64,000 nucleotides of DNA, taken from the NCBI GenBank assembly GCA_014380615.1, contig JACMJM010000020.1:1-64000 (forward strand). The letters run 5' to 3'. Shown here piece by piece: positions 44,046 through 52,619 of this stretch (the first letter of the stretch is position 1; every line of letters begins with the position of its first letter). Source of the stretch: Sphingobacteriaceae bacterium. Lineage in GTDB: Bacteria; Bacteroidota; Bacteroidia; Sphingobacteriales; Sphingobacteriaceae. Position numbers and translations under genes: made by a program. The notes under the pieces were generated by a model. The model did no database searches and was not told the DNA's origin. It saw only the letters and a program-made list of their open reading frames with translations.

Positions 44046-45120
44046 TCTTCAGGTTCTTTAAGTATGATGTTGCCGCAGGAATTTCTATTGTGAATCTGGC
44101 TCCTCCCATCCGGGGAATATTTTCGAGAATAACAATGCCCCCAAGAGCTTCGGTAAAGCCTTTAACAATCGATAACCCTAATCCGGTGCCACCCGCTTTT
44201 GAATTATTTAATCTGTAAAATTTGTCAAAAACATGTTCTAATTCAGCATTAGGAAAGCCCTTGCCGTTATCCTCAATAATTATCTGCAAAACATCTACAT
44301 GGCAAACCGCAGCGATATCAATTTTGCAATGAGCTTCGGTATGCAACACTGCATTATTAATTACATTATATAGCACTTGTTCCAACATGCCTTTATCAAG
44401 TTTGAAAAAGGGAAGTTCGGGGCTGATATTTATCGAGATTGCCTGTTCGATTTTATTTTCTTCTATCCGCCTCACAACATCATAAACCAATTCATTAATA
44501 TCACACCAATCTTTTTTTGGTTCAATAAACCCGGAGTTTAAGCGCGACATATTTAGCAGATTATCAACCTGCCGATTTAAACGGAATGCTGCTTTTGATA
44601 TTTCTATGGTTAATTCCTGTTTATTAGGAGCACTGATACTCTTGTTAAGCAACAAATTATCGGTAGCACCTATAATGGTTGAGATTGGGGTTCGTAACTC
44701 GTGCGATAATGAATTAAGCAAAGTATTGTAGAGTTTAATTGTATTAGCTTTCTCTTCTTTTTGTAGTGCTATCTTTTCAATCCGTCTAATCTTATAGGTT
44801 AATACACCGCTTACTAATGCTACCACGAAATACATCATCAGCAAGAGAGAGTCTTCAGTTGTACCAACTTGTAAAGTAAAGTGCGGCGGTATAAAAAAGT
44901 AATCCCATATTAAAGCACTAAGCAAGGCAGCAAATAGAACCGGCAGAATATCGAAACTCACTGCGATTATTGATACCGTAACGAGAAGTACGAAAGCCAC
45001 AACCTGATAGTTAAGAAAGTCGGATAGAATAAAACATATCCCGGCAACCAGGCATATTAACAAAATGCTGAACAGGTATTGGAGTGGTTTACTTATTTTA
45101 TTAAACAGTAATTCTTTCAT
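44038..45120 (-). CDS. KdpD-like sensor kinase lacking the N-terminal KdpD and USP domains
   Basis: A 360-residue kinase. Residues 12-110 form the four-helix DUF4118 membrane domain (WDYFFIPPHFTLQVGTTEDS is the hallmark). HisKA carries His140 in SLSHELRTPIS; the HATPase domain has VLYNVINNAVLHT, DNGKGFP and GGTGLGLSIVKGF. Full KdpD proteins have about 390 further N-terminal residues that bind c-di-AMP and universal-stress partners; these are absent, with no remnant upstream. It probably senses membrane or ion conditions directly. It heads the kup operon. Confidence 0.92.
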   Translation of the reverse strand: MKELLFNKISKPLQYLFSILLICLVAGICFILSDFLNYQVVAFVLLVTVSIIAVSFDILPVLFAALLSALIWDYFFIPPHFTLQVGTTEDSLLLMMYFVVALVSGVLTYKIRRIEKIALQKEEKANTIKLYNTLLNSLSHELRTPISTIIGATDNLLLNKSISAPNKQELTIEISKAAFRLNRQVDNLLNMSRLNSGFIEPKKDWCDINELVYDVVRRIEENKIEQAISINISPELPFFKLDKGMLEQVLYNVINNAVLHTEAHCKIDIAAVCHVDVLQIIIEDNGKGFPNAELEHVFDKFYRLNNSKAGGTGLGLSIVKGFTEALGGIVILENIPRMGGARFTIEIPAATSYLKNLKNE

Positions 45121-45137
45121 TAGTTTCTATTACGAAT

Positions 45138-45145
45138 CAAAAGTA
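45138..45145 (-). promoter_or_regulatory. Bacteroidota -7 element for the kdpD-like/kdpE/kup operon
   Basis: TACTTTTG on the minus strand fits TAnnTTTG exactly, 17 bases before the ATG of the kinase. The -33 box is weak. Confidence 0.5.
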
Positions 45146-45350
45146 TGCTTCAACGTATCAGTATGTTATAAAAATAAGGGGTATTTTATAAGTATTTTAT
45201 AAAGATTTTTATATCCTAAAATTTTAAGTGAATAGCATCCACACTTAAAATCACTCAACTCGGGGAACAGATATGAGTGGTTAAATCTAATTATTAAATC
45301 TGTTTACCTTTCAGTTCACATGGCAGCTAGATTTTCTCTAAATTGCCGCT

Positions 45351-46697
45351 ATGCCGGGAAAAGAGAAAAATACGCTTACAAATAAAATATTCGTACTTGA
45401 TACATCTGTAATATTACACGATCATGCCGCTTTCAGGAATTTCCAGGAACATGATGTAGCTATACCCATCCAGGTACTCGAAGAACTCGATAACTTTAAA
45501 AACGGCAATGAGAACCGAAACTTTGAGGCCCGGAGCTTCATAAGAATCATTGATGAAATTTCGCATGATGTTTTGGTTAGCGATTGGCTGCCTATCGGCG
45601 GAAAAAGTTTAGGTAAATTTAAAATAGTACTCGACGAAAAGTTCGGGGGAGCGGATGCCGAAGCGATATTTGGTGAGGGTAAGTTTGATCATCGCATCCT
45701 TAACGCTGCTCTTTCTCTTAAACACCAGCATCCCGACAAAAAAGTCATTCTTGTTTCAAAAGATATCTGCCTTCGCTTAAAAGCAAAGGCACTTAATATT
45801 TATGCAGAAGATTATGAAACAGGAAAAGTTAAAAATCTTGAACAGCTGTATACCGGAAGTACTCTTTTAAATGATGTTCCTGAAAAGTTTCTTACCGAGT
45901 TTAAACGCGGAAGCTTAACTATACAAAAGTTAGGTTTGGGTACTCTCCCCGGAAACCATTTTTTATTCCTGAAAAGCAAAAAGTACAAAGATTCGGCGGC
46001 TTTTTACAGCCAGAAAGACGATAAATTACTGAATATTGGTACACAGGAGGCTTTTCGCATCACCAGCCTTAATCCTGAGCAGAGCTTTGCTATGCACGCC
46101 TTATTAAATCCCGAAATACAGCTGGTAACTATACAGGGCAATGCCGGAACGGGCAAAACCTTGCTGGCATTGGCTTGTGCCTTAGAACAAAGGCGCGATT
46201 ACAGGCAAATTCTGGTAACAAGGCCCATAGTTCCTCTTAGTAATAAAGATATCGGGTTTTTGCCTGGTGATATTAAATCGAAGGTAGACCCTTATATGAC
46301 TCCTATCTGGGATAATCTTAAATATATCAGAGATCAGTTTTCGGATGATCCTAAAATACAGATGAAGCTCGATGAACTGGTAACTAATGAAAAAATCGGC
46401 ATCTCCCCTCTGGCTTTTATACGAGGGAGAACGCTCACTAAAGTTTTCTTTATCGTGGATGAAGCGCAAAATCTTACACCGCATGAAGTAAAAACAATTA
46501 TATCGAGAGCTGGTGAGGGGACAAAAGTGGTTTTCACCGGAGATATTTTCCAAATTGATACCCCATATCTCGACTCAGAAAGTAACGGACTTTCCTATTT
46601 AATTGATAAGGCTAAATCGCATCCGCTGTATGCGCACGTCACCTTGAAAAAAGGAGAGAGGAGTGAACTTGCTAATCTGGCGAATGATTTGTTATAA
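45351..46697 (+). CDS. PIN-PhoH fusion ATPase
   Basis: A 448-residue protein. Residues 12-145 are a PIN domain (FVLDTSVILHD with the first acidic residue, VLEELDNFK, GGADAEAIF) and residues 245-448 a PhoH-type ATPase (Walker A GNAGTGKTLLALACAL, Walker B VFFIVDEAQNLT, and VVFTGDIFQID). The architecture is the PhoH2/YlaK type, proposed to unwind and cut RNA. The PIN acidic residues are kept, so nuclease activity is plausible. It is a single gene, divergent from the potassium operon. Confidence 0.92.
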   Translation: MPGKEKNTLTNKIFVLDTSVILHDHAAFRNFQEHDVAIPIQVLEELDNFKNGNENRNFEARSFIRIIDEISHDVLVSDWLPIGGKSLGKFKIVLDEKFGGADAEAIFGEGKFDHRILNAALSLKHQHPDKKVILVSKDICLRLKAKALNIYAEDYETGKVKNLEQLYTGSTLLNDVPEKFLTEFKRGSLTIQKLGLGTLPGNHFLFLKSKKYKDSAAFYSQKDDKLLNIGTQEAFRITSLNPEQSFAMHALLNPEIQLVTIQGNAGTGKTLLALACALEQRRDYRQILVTRPIVPLSNKDIGFLPGDIKSKVDPYMTPIWDNLKYIRDQFSDDPKIQMKLDELVTNEKIGISPLAFIRGRTLTKVFFIVDEAQNLTPHEVKTIISRAGEGTKVVFTGDIFQIDTPYLDSESNGLSYLIDKAKSHPLYAHVTLKKGERSELANLANDLL

Positions 46698-46760
46698 CAT
46701 TTGAACGTATGCTTCCCCGGATGAAGCATACATATACGGCTTTTTAACTGCTTGCCGTGC

Positions 46761-47153
46761 TTAATTATTATTTAAAAATACCTTCCTAATCTCTTCGGGC
46801 CTTAACGGTTTTTCGAGATACCCTGATACTTCTTCAATAGATGTGGCTTTAGTTATTTCACTTTCGTTGATGGATGAGGATACTATATATATTTTTATTT
46901 GTTTTTGTATCTGCGATTTAAGCAAGGCATAGTGTTTTAAAAATTGCCAGCCATTAACAATCGGCATGTTTAAATCGAGAAAAATTACATCAGGTAAAAC
47001 GTTTACATTATCAAGATTTTGATTAAAAAAAGCTATAGCGTCGTGCCCGTCGTGAAAAGACCTTAGATTTTTAGAGAGCCCTTGAAGTTGGATTGTTTTT
47101 TCAATTGTGAAATGATGAATTTTATCATCATCTATTATACATACATTGTCCAT
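46761..47153 (-). CDS. Single-domain response regulator
   Basis: A 130-residue receiver domain with nothing attached: acidic pair in VCIIDDDKIHH, acceptor Asp60 in VIFLDLNMPIVNG, Ser in IVSSSINE and Lys in GYLEKPLRPEE. All phosphorylation residues are present. It has no output domain, so it probably works through protein contacts or a phosphorelay. No kinase is adjacent on the same strand. Confidence 0.92.
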   Translation of the reverse strand: MDNVCIIDDDKIHHFTIEKTIQLQGLSKNLRSFHDGHDAIAFFNQNLDNVNVLPDVIFLDLNMPIVNGWQFLKHYALLKSQIQKQIKIYIVSSSINESEITKATSIEEVSGYLEKPLRPEEIRKVFLNNN

Positions 47154-47321
47154 TATCTGTGTGTGTGTTACAGCGCTAAGAGTTACAAATAGTATGCAAT
47201 AAGCCCCTGGGGCGGTAATTGCGATAATTTAAATAAATATCTAAGTAAATTTTCCTCGAAATTCGGCGTTTATGTGGAATAATATCTCAAAAAAAAACAT
47301 CTGGCCCGGAATGCCAAAAAA

Positions 47322-47756
47322 TTAAAATATGTCGATATTATATTTTACGGCTTCAAGGTGGTCATCCTCACGGCCTTCCATAAATAATACTACTTTGTAC
47401 TCGGTAAGGTTATCATTAAACCCGAGAAACATTCGGCGAAAGCACCTTTTTAAAATTGGTGTCAGAAGAAGGCTTAGAACCTCACAATGGTGGGTAAAAT
47501 CTTTCTTTAATACGTTGTCATAGAATTCGTTGCGATTAAAGTCGGACATGTTGATGGTTAATATGCCCGCATTAAAAAAGCCGCTTATCAGTTCGCCTCT
47601 CACGTCTGATGATAATCTGTCCAGCCATTCTTCAGATAGTTCTTCAAAAATGGTATTATTAAGGTTGATGCTAATTAACTGGCGATATAAATTTAACATG
47701 CAAGCACTTGGGGTAATAGATCTCTCATGTAAACATATCATCAATTTTAATTCCAA
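47322..47756 (-). CDS. Hypothetical protein
   Basis: A 144-residue protein that I do not recognise. It is leucine-rich and mostly helical (LNLYRQLISINLNNTIFEEL, LLTPILKRCFRRMFLGF), with no membrane segment or signal peptide. A start at the internal Met of MLNLYRQL is possible. Two short frames on the opposite strand overlap it, and this one is preferred for its length and amino-acid composition. It lies between the receiver gene and the AraC-type regulator on the same strand. Confidence 0.5.
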   Translation of the reverse strand: MELKLMICLHERSITPSACMLNLYRQLISINLNNTIFEELSEEWLDRLSSDVRGELISGFFNAGILTINMSDFNRNEFYDNVLKKDFTHHCEVLSLLLTPILKRCFRRMFLGFNDNLTEYKVVLFMEGREDDHLEAVKYNIDIF

Positions 47757-47922
47757 AATCCCTTAAAGCGAAAAAAATTGACCGCCTTTATATGAAATCA
47801 CAATCCGATTGGATTAATATTACTTAAATATCTTTTTAAAGCGTTCCCGAAGTAAAATTACCATAAGGGGTGCCTTAATTAAGAGACATATAATAGTATT
47901 AAAGGCGATAGAAAATGTTTTC

Positions 47923-48492
47923 TTATGAATTAAGCCCGTCGAGTGATTTACGGGTAGAAATACCTGTAGTTTTAAAGTGCTTTGGGGTAAGTCCGGTTAC
48001 TTTTTTAAATTGTGAAGAAAGGTGCGCTACACTGCTATACCCATTTTTAAAGGCTATTTCACTAAGGTTTAATTCGCCGTAAATAAGCATTTCCTTTACC
48101 CGTTCAATTCTTTGATTAATGAGGTATTTTTCAATGGTAATTCCTTCAACCTCAGAGAAGAGGTTGCTTAGGTAAGAATAATCTTTATGGATGTTTAGAG
48201 TAAGTACTTCGGATAATTTGTGCTTCTCCGGGACATCAGTATAATGTACTTGTGTAATGATGATGTTTTTTATTTTTTCGATAAGTTGTTGTTTCTGATC
48301 GCTAAGTAACTCGAACCCGAGTTCGTTGAGGCTGCTTTGCAAGGCTTCCCGCTCTGGTTCCGAAAGGTTATGGGTTAAGATAACTTCTCCGAGTTGAATA
48401 TGGGTGTAATCAAGGTTATTATTTTTAAGAACGTTTTGCACCGCAGTTATACAGCGCTGGCAAACCATATTCTTAATGTAAACCTTATTCAT
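47923..48492 (-). CDS. AraC-type regulator with N-terminal HMA-like domain
   Basis: A 189-residue protein. Residues 1-70 resemble a heavy-metal-associated fold: VYIKNMVCQRCITAVQNVL has the M-x-C-x2-C metal-binding loop, followed by GEVILTHNLSEPER and LNELGFELL. Residues 90-180 are an AraC DNA-binding domain (SYLSNLFSEVEGITIEKYLI, LSEIAFKNGYSSVAHLSSQF, KKVTGLTPKHFK). It begins 15 bases after the amt stop codon, so it is cotranscribed with the ammonium transporter. It may respond to a metal such as Cu or Zn, although the Cys pair could serve another purpose. Confidence 0.83.
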   Translation of the reverse strand: MNKVYIKNMVCQRCITAVQNVLKNNNLDYTHIQLGEVILTHNLSEPEREALQSSLNELGFELLSDQKQQLIEKIKNIIITQVHYTDVPEKHKLSEVLTLNIHKDYSYLSNLFSEVEGITIEKYLINQRIERVKEMLIYGELNLSEIAFKNGYSSVAHLSSQFKKVTGLTPKHFKTTGISTRKSLDGLNS

Positions 48493-48507
48493 TGCTTAGG
48501 CAATTTA

Positions 48508-49824
48508 CTATAATTTTTCGCCATGCTGGCTCATGTCTAACCCGATTCGTTCTTCATCTTCCGAAACACGAAGAGGTGAAATCATGTCTGTAACTTTTAG
48601 AAGCAGCCAGGAGCCGAAGAAGGCAAATACTGAAACGCATACTAAAGCCAGCGATTGCACGGCAAACAACCTCAGTTCGCCAAATATTAAGCCATTTACG
48701 GTTACTACATCAGGGTTAATGCCTTTAGATGCAAAAACACCGGTAAGCAACATACCTACCATACCGCCCACACCATGGCAGGGAAATACATCCAACGTAT
48801 CATCTATAGAGGTTCTTGTGCGCCAATCAACAACTATATTACTTACCAGTGAGGCGATAACACCAATAGCCAGAGAGTGTGGGATTGTAACAAAACCCGC
48901 AGCCGGAGTTATTGCTACCAAACCTACAACCGCACCAATACAGGTACCCATGGCAGATGGCTTACGTCCTTTAAAAGCATCGAAAAATATCCAGGCTAAT
49001 GCAGCAGCCGATGAAGCAGCCATCGTGGTACTTAATGCTACCACCGAGAGCCTTCCTGACCCGAAAGCTGATCCTGCATTAAATCCGAACCATCCGAACC
49101 AGAGTAAACCGGTTCCAAGTAAAACATAAGTAATACGGGCAGGATTATGGTTTGCTTCATGACGGCGTTTTAAATACAGCGCCGATGCGAGTGCGGCCCA
49201 TCCCGCAGACATGTGTACCACGGTTCCCCCGGCAAAGTCGAGTACCCCAAGTTTAGCTAAAATACCGTCGGGGTGCCAGGTTGCGTGTGCAAGAGGTGCG
49301 TATATAAAAATAAAGAACAGGCAAATAAATAACACATAGGATATAAACCGAATTCTTTCGGCGAAAGCACCTGTAATTAAAGCTGGTGTAATTATCGCAA
49401 ACTTTAGCTGGTACATGGCAAAAAGTGCGAAAGGAATGGTGGGAGCCAATTTCCAGGGTGCCCCGTCGATCACTCCGTTCATCATAAAATAGTCGGTAGG
49501 ATTACCTATAATGCCTCCATAGCTTGTTCCAAAAGCTAAACTGAATCCAAAAACAAACCAAATTACTGTAATTATGGCAAGGCATATAAAGCTTTGCAGC
49601 ATAGTAGAGATCACATTCTTTTTATTCACCATGCCGCCATAAAAAAAGGCCAGCCCCGGAGTCATTATAAATACAAGCGCAGTTGCGGTAAGCATCCATG
49701 CGGTATCGGTTGAACTTATTCCGTCGTAACTAATATTTTGTTTAGGAACGGAGGGAAAGAGAAAACACAAGCCGAGAATGGCCATTAAAATAAAGAAAGG
49801 AAATTTGGAAAAGTTTTTTGCCAT
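48508..49824 (-). CDS. amt: Ammonium transporter Amt
   Basis: The start is placed at the ATG for MAKNFSKF (base 49824), eight residues inside the longest frame. The 438-residue product has eleven predicted helices. Family signatures are TAWMLTATALVFIMTPGLAF with FYGGMVNKKN next, DFAGGTVVHMSAGWAALASA, and GTGLLWFGWFGFNAGSAFGS. The twin pore His residues lie in VVHMSAG and in FPCHGVGGMVGML. It conducts ammonium inward. There is no glnK (PII) gene beside it; instead an AraC-type regulator follows. Confidence 0.95.
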   Translation of the reverse strand: MAKNFSKFPFFILMAILGLCFLFPSVPKQNISYDGISSTDTAWMLTATALVFIMTPGLAFFYGGMVNKKNVISTMLQSFICLAIITVIWFVFGFSLAFGTSYGGIIGNPTDYFMMNGVIDGAPWKLAPTIPFALFAMYQLKFAIITPALITGAFAERIRFISYVLFICLFFIFIYAPLAHATWHPDGILAKLGVLDFAGGTVVHMSAGWAALASALYLKRRHEANHNPARITYVLLGTGLLWFGWFGFNAGSAFGSGRLSVVALSTTMAASSAAALAWIFFDAFKGRKPSAMGTCIGAVVGLVAITPAAGFVTIPHSLAIGVIASLVSNIVVDWRTRTSIDDTLDVFPCHGVGGMVGMLLTGVFASKGINPDVVTVNGLIFGELRLFAVQSLALVCVSVFAFFGSWLLLKVTDMISPLRVSEDEERIGLDMSQHGEKL

Positions 49825-49845
49825 CGTTAGTGTTGGTTCGGGCGG

Positions 49846-49853
49846 CAAATATA
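49846..49853 (-). promoter_or_regulatory. Bacteroidota -7 element for amt
   Basis: TATATTTG on the minus strand fits TAnnTTTG exactly, 21 bases before the amt ATG. Confidence 0.55.
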
Positions 49854-49907
49854 TTTTAAATTATAATAATTATCGGAACTCTTCTTATTAAATGCATTAT
49901 TTTTTAC

Positions 49908-50510
49908 TTATTCTGTTGAATTTTGATGTCTTATTAACCCTTTTACCAGCGACTTCCATTGAAAATCTGAAAAGCCGAGCATGGCTCCGGCCGCAACTAG
50001 AATATTTCTCGCTTTATCAATAAATTTTTCGGTATTTGTATTTGCCTGTTCGTTTCTTCCATGCACTTCTGCTTTTACAGTTAGGCCATTGCGCTGCACT
50101 AAAAATGTACTGGAAGCATCATCTTTAAAAAAATGCGCCACATCCTTTTTTTCATTATTGGGGTTGGTAGCCGGTCGAACAGTTATTGCGGTAGATTCCG
50201 TATCTCTTTCTTTATCATGCTCTTCTGTTATAGATTGTATCTGTACCCAATCATATCCATCGCCGGTATCCGAACCGGGGCCTGGTATGTTGATCCTAAA
50301 GTGATCGCCATTTTGAGCATTGCGATTAACCGAAGTGCCGTTTGTATCAGTAAGTTGGAAATCTGCGGTGCCGCTGCCAGCGTAGTAATGCCTTTAGAAA
50401 TACTTAGTAAGCGGTGTTTTGCGGCAAGATAAGCTTCCATGGCATCTTTGCTGCTGTTATATTCTTCTGAGTATGAAGTATCAGTTTGTGCCCCCTTTGT
50501 TTTTTCTGGA
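49908..50510 (-). pseudogene. Frameshifted gene for an unknown protein
   Basis: Two minus-strand frames join to one sensible protein. The upstream frame reads SYSEEYNSSKDAMEAYLAAK then HRLLSISKG; near 50385 the frame changes, and the sequence goes on HYYAGSGTADFQLTDTNGTS, then DGYDWVQIQSITEEHD, and ends KGLIRHQNSTE. In the second frame a TAA codon stands just before HYYAG, and in the first frame the sense sequence degrades after the junction. A one-base indel explains this. The 5' end is also damaged: no in-frame ATG exists before MEAYL, and a perfect palindrome lies just upstream. I do not recognise the family. Downstream is amt. Confidence 0.6.
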
Positions 50511-50514
50511 ACGG

Positions 50515-50565
50515 TATTTTTTAATCTTTATCCATAACTGTTTAATGGATAAAGATTAAAAAATA
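50515..50565. repeat. Perfect 21-bp inverted repeat between purU and the broken gene
   Basis: TATTTTTTAATCTTTATCCA plus T (50515-50535) is the exact reverse complement of bases 50545-50565, with the nine-base loop AACTGTTTA. It is A/T-rich, perfect in all 21 pairs, and has T or A runs at the arm ends, so it could terminate purU transcription. ATGGATAAAGAT in the right-hand arm is read in the broken gene's direction and may be a relic of its start. Confidence 0.9.
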
Positions 50566-50586
50566 AGAAAGTTTTGTATAAATAAA

Positions 50587-51426
50587 TTATTCGAAGATGA
50601 TGGTGCGATTGCCTGATAGAAACACCCGGTCTTGAAATACCAGGTGCATAGCCTTACTCAAAACAGATTTTTCAATTTCTTTACCGGCTATTACCATTTG
50701 TTGAGTACCGAAGGTATGATTTACCGGAATAGTTTGCTGAACGATTATTGGCCCTTCATCCAGGTCGTTGGTTACAAAATGCGCGGTGGCACCAAGTAAT
50801 TTTACGCCCCTGTCATAAGCTTGCCTGTAGGGATTGGCACCAATAAAAGCAGGTAAAAAAGAATGGTGGATGTTAATGATTTTGTTTGCGAATCGTTCTA
50901 CAAAAGCCGGAGATAAGATTCGCATAAACTTCGCTAGTATAATATAATCTAATTCATGATTTTCAAGCGCCGCAATAAGTTCGGCCTCGAATTGTTCTTT
51001 AGGCTTGTTTTCGTGAGAGATGTAATGAAAGGGAATGTCAAAACGCTCTGTGAACGACTGTAGAGTATTATAGTTTCCGGCAACGCAACATACTTTTGCT
51101 CCCAGGGTATTAAAATTATGTCGCACGAGTGTATCGCCAAGGCAATGATATTCTTTTGTAACTAAAACTGCGATTCGTTTCTCTGTTCTTGGATTAATAA
51201 CAACCTGCGCATTAGCTGGTAAGTCTTGCAAAAGCTCATTGCTCAACTTATTGGCTTCCTTAACTTCACCTGTAAACTCAATTCGGGCAAAAAAGCATTC
51301 TGCCGATTCATCTACAAACTCTCGCATTGCCGTAATATTGAGGTTGTGTTGAGCGAGAATGCGCGTAATTAAAGCTACAAGGCCTACTTCATCTTTACAT
51401 TGAATAAGAATCAGGGATTTTTGCAT
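50587..51426 (-). CDS. purU: Formyltetrahydrofolate deformylase
   Basis: The start is placed at the ATG for MQKSLILIQCKDEVGLVALI (base 51426). The 279-residue product has an N-terminal ACT domain (about 1-80) and a formyltransferase domain (about 85-275) with FMRILSPAFVERFANKIINI, HHSFLPAFIGANPYRQAY, and the catalytic-region Asp in VTNDLDEGPIIVQ. It releases formate from 10-formyl-tetrahydrofolate, balancing one-carbon pools and supplying formate to PurT. The -7 element ends 5 bases before the start, so the mRNA may be leaderless. Confidence 0.94.
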   Translation of the reverse strand: MQKSLILIQCKDEVGLVALITRILAQHNLNITAMREFVDESAECFFARIEFTGEVKEANKLSNELLQDLPANAQVVINPRTEKRIAVLVTKEYHCLGDTLVRHNFNTLGAKVCCVAGNYNTLQSFTERFDIPFHYISHENKPKEQFEAELIAALENHELDYIILAKFMRILSPAFVERFANKIINIHHSFLPAFIGANPYRQAYDRGVKLLGATAHFVTNDLDEGPIIVQQTIPVNHTFGTQQMVIAGKEIEKSVLSKAMHLVFQDRVFLSGNRTIIFE

Positions 51427-51431
51427 AACGG

Positions 51432-51439
51432 CAAATATA
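51432..51439 (-). promoter_or_regulatory. Bacteroidota -7 element for purU (possibly leaderless)
   Basis: TATATTTG on the minus strand fits TAnnTTTG exactly and is separated from the ATG by only CCGTT. Confidence 0.55.
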
Positions 51440-51546
51440 GGTTTCATTTAGTATTCCTTCTAATGCTTAAAACGCATCTTTTTCGCTTAAAGAAAACAGT
51501 TTTGACAATACGATGTTACACCCATAAATAACTTAAATATTAAATC

Positions 51547-51858
51547 ATGAAAAAACTAATCTATACCCTTACAGCGGTTATCATGCTGAGTTTATCAGCA
51601 AACACTTCTATCGCAGCTGTTAAAGCTCCCGCAAAAGAATTAACCGAACAACAGCAGGTTCAATTACAGCAAATTCAAAGACGAGTTGAAGAAATTAAAG
51701 CAATGGATAAATCAGATTTATCCCGCGAAGAGCGTAAAGAATTAAAGAAAGAACTTCGTGAGATGAAAAGCCAGGCTAATGCAGTAGCGGGTGGCGGGGT
51801 TTACCTTTCTGTAGGTGCTATTATAATCATTCTTTTAATTCTGATCTTAATTTTATAA
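51547..51858 (+). CDS. Small secreted coiled-coil protein with C-terminal membrane segment
   Basis: A 103-residue protein: a signal peptide (MKKLIYTLTAVIMLSLSANT), a charged coiled coil (about 33-75; LQQIQRRVEEIKAMDKSDLS), then AGGGVYLSVGAIIIILLILI as a terminal membrane anchor. It is a common type of small Bacteroidota envelope protein of unknown role. It is monocistronic and followed by a strong terminator. Confidence 0.78.
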   Translation: MKKLIYTLTAVIMLSLSANTSIAAVKAPAKELTEQQQVQLQQIQRRVEEIKAMDKSDLSREERKELKKELREMKSQANAVAGGGVYLSVGAIIIILLILILIL

Positions 51859-51966
51859 GAATCTCCCGGCACTTCAGCTGCTCATCAAATTCCTCAGGAG
51901 TTTTAATCGATAGATTTTGCCGGAACCTGTCGGCTTAAAGTTGATAGGAGATGTACACTATAAATG

Positions 51967-52005
51967 ATGCCTCCGAAAAGCCAGATGCTTATCGGAGGCA
52001 TTTTT
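51967..52005 (+). terminator. Rho-independent terminator
   Basis: ATGCCTCCGA / TCGGAGGCAT form a perfect ten-base stem around a 15-base loop and are followed by five T residues. It terminates the small coiled-coil gene, 108 bases upstream. Confidence 0.85.
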
Positions 52006-52127
52006 ATGAGACATTATCACGAAAAAATCCTTTTCTTTTATCGCTTCTTAAATTCTCAGAAAGGATAATTACTTTTACATCAAAGTAATCCCGGCATAAC
52101 AATTTGCCGATATTACTCTCGATTATA

Positions 52128-52550
52128 ATGGGAACATTAGAAGTAAACCGGGAATACAAAGTTCCGTCACAATTTACCGCGGCATGGCAGGCTAAATGCC
52201 CCCGATGCAGAAGGGCTGATATGTTTGCCACCTCTATGTACGGGTTTAAGCTGCAAAAAATGCACGAAGTTTGTCCGCACTGCTCATTGCGTTTCGAGAA
52301 AGAACCGGGTTATTTTTACGTGTCAATGTTTCTAAGTTACGGAATGAATGTTATTGAAATGATTATTGCGGCTGTATTAACCTATCTGGTAACCGATAAC
52401 CTTGAAGACCCTTTGTTGTATATAATGGTTATTTTTCCGGTAATATTCCTCCTTTCCCCTTTCAATTATCGGTTTTCGAGGGTTATCTTGCTTTATTGGT
52501 TAACTCCGGGCTTGCACTATGTGCCCGATACGAGTAAAAATAAAAGTTAA
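52128..52550 (+). CDS. DUF983 membrane protein
   Basis: The start is placed at the ATG at 52128 (MGTLEVNREYKVPSQ). The 140-residue product has two CxxC pairs of the DUF983 type (AKCPRCRRADMF and EVCPHCSLRFEKEPGYFYVS) and two or three membrane helices (MNVIEMIIAAVLTYLVTDNL, LLYIMVIFPVIFLLSPFNYR). The Cys pairs probably bind zinc. The function is unknown. The next gene follows 69 bases later. Confidence 0.88.
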   Translation: MGTLEVNREYKVPSQFTAAWQAKCPRCRRADMFATSMYGFKLQKMHEVCPHCSLRFEKEPGYFYVSMFLSYGMNVIEMIIAAVLTYLVTDNLEDPLLYIMVIFPVIFLLSPFNYRFSRVILLYWLTPGLHYVPDTSKNKS

Positions 52551-52619
52551 CGGGTTGATTTCCTGTATTCGTAGAGACAAAACCGTAAATGTATTTTTAA
52601 AGTTACAGATTTTTTTATC

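Noticed and set aside
47329-47766. Two short plus-strand frames opposite the 144-residue hypothetical gene
   Set aside because: They are shorter, lack start signals and have poor composition; the minus-strand frame is preferred.
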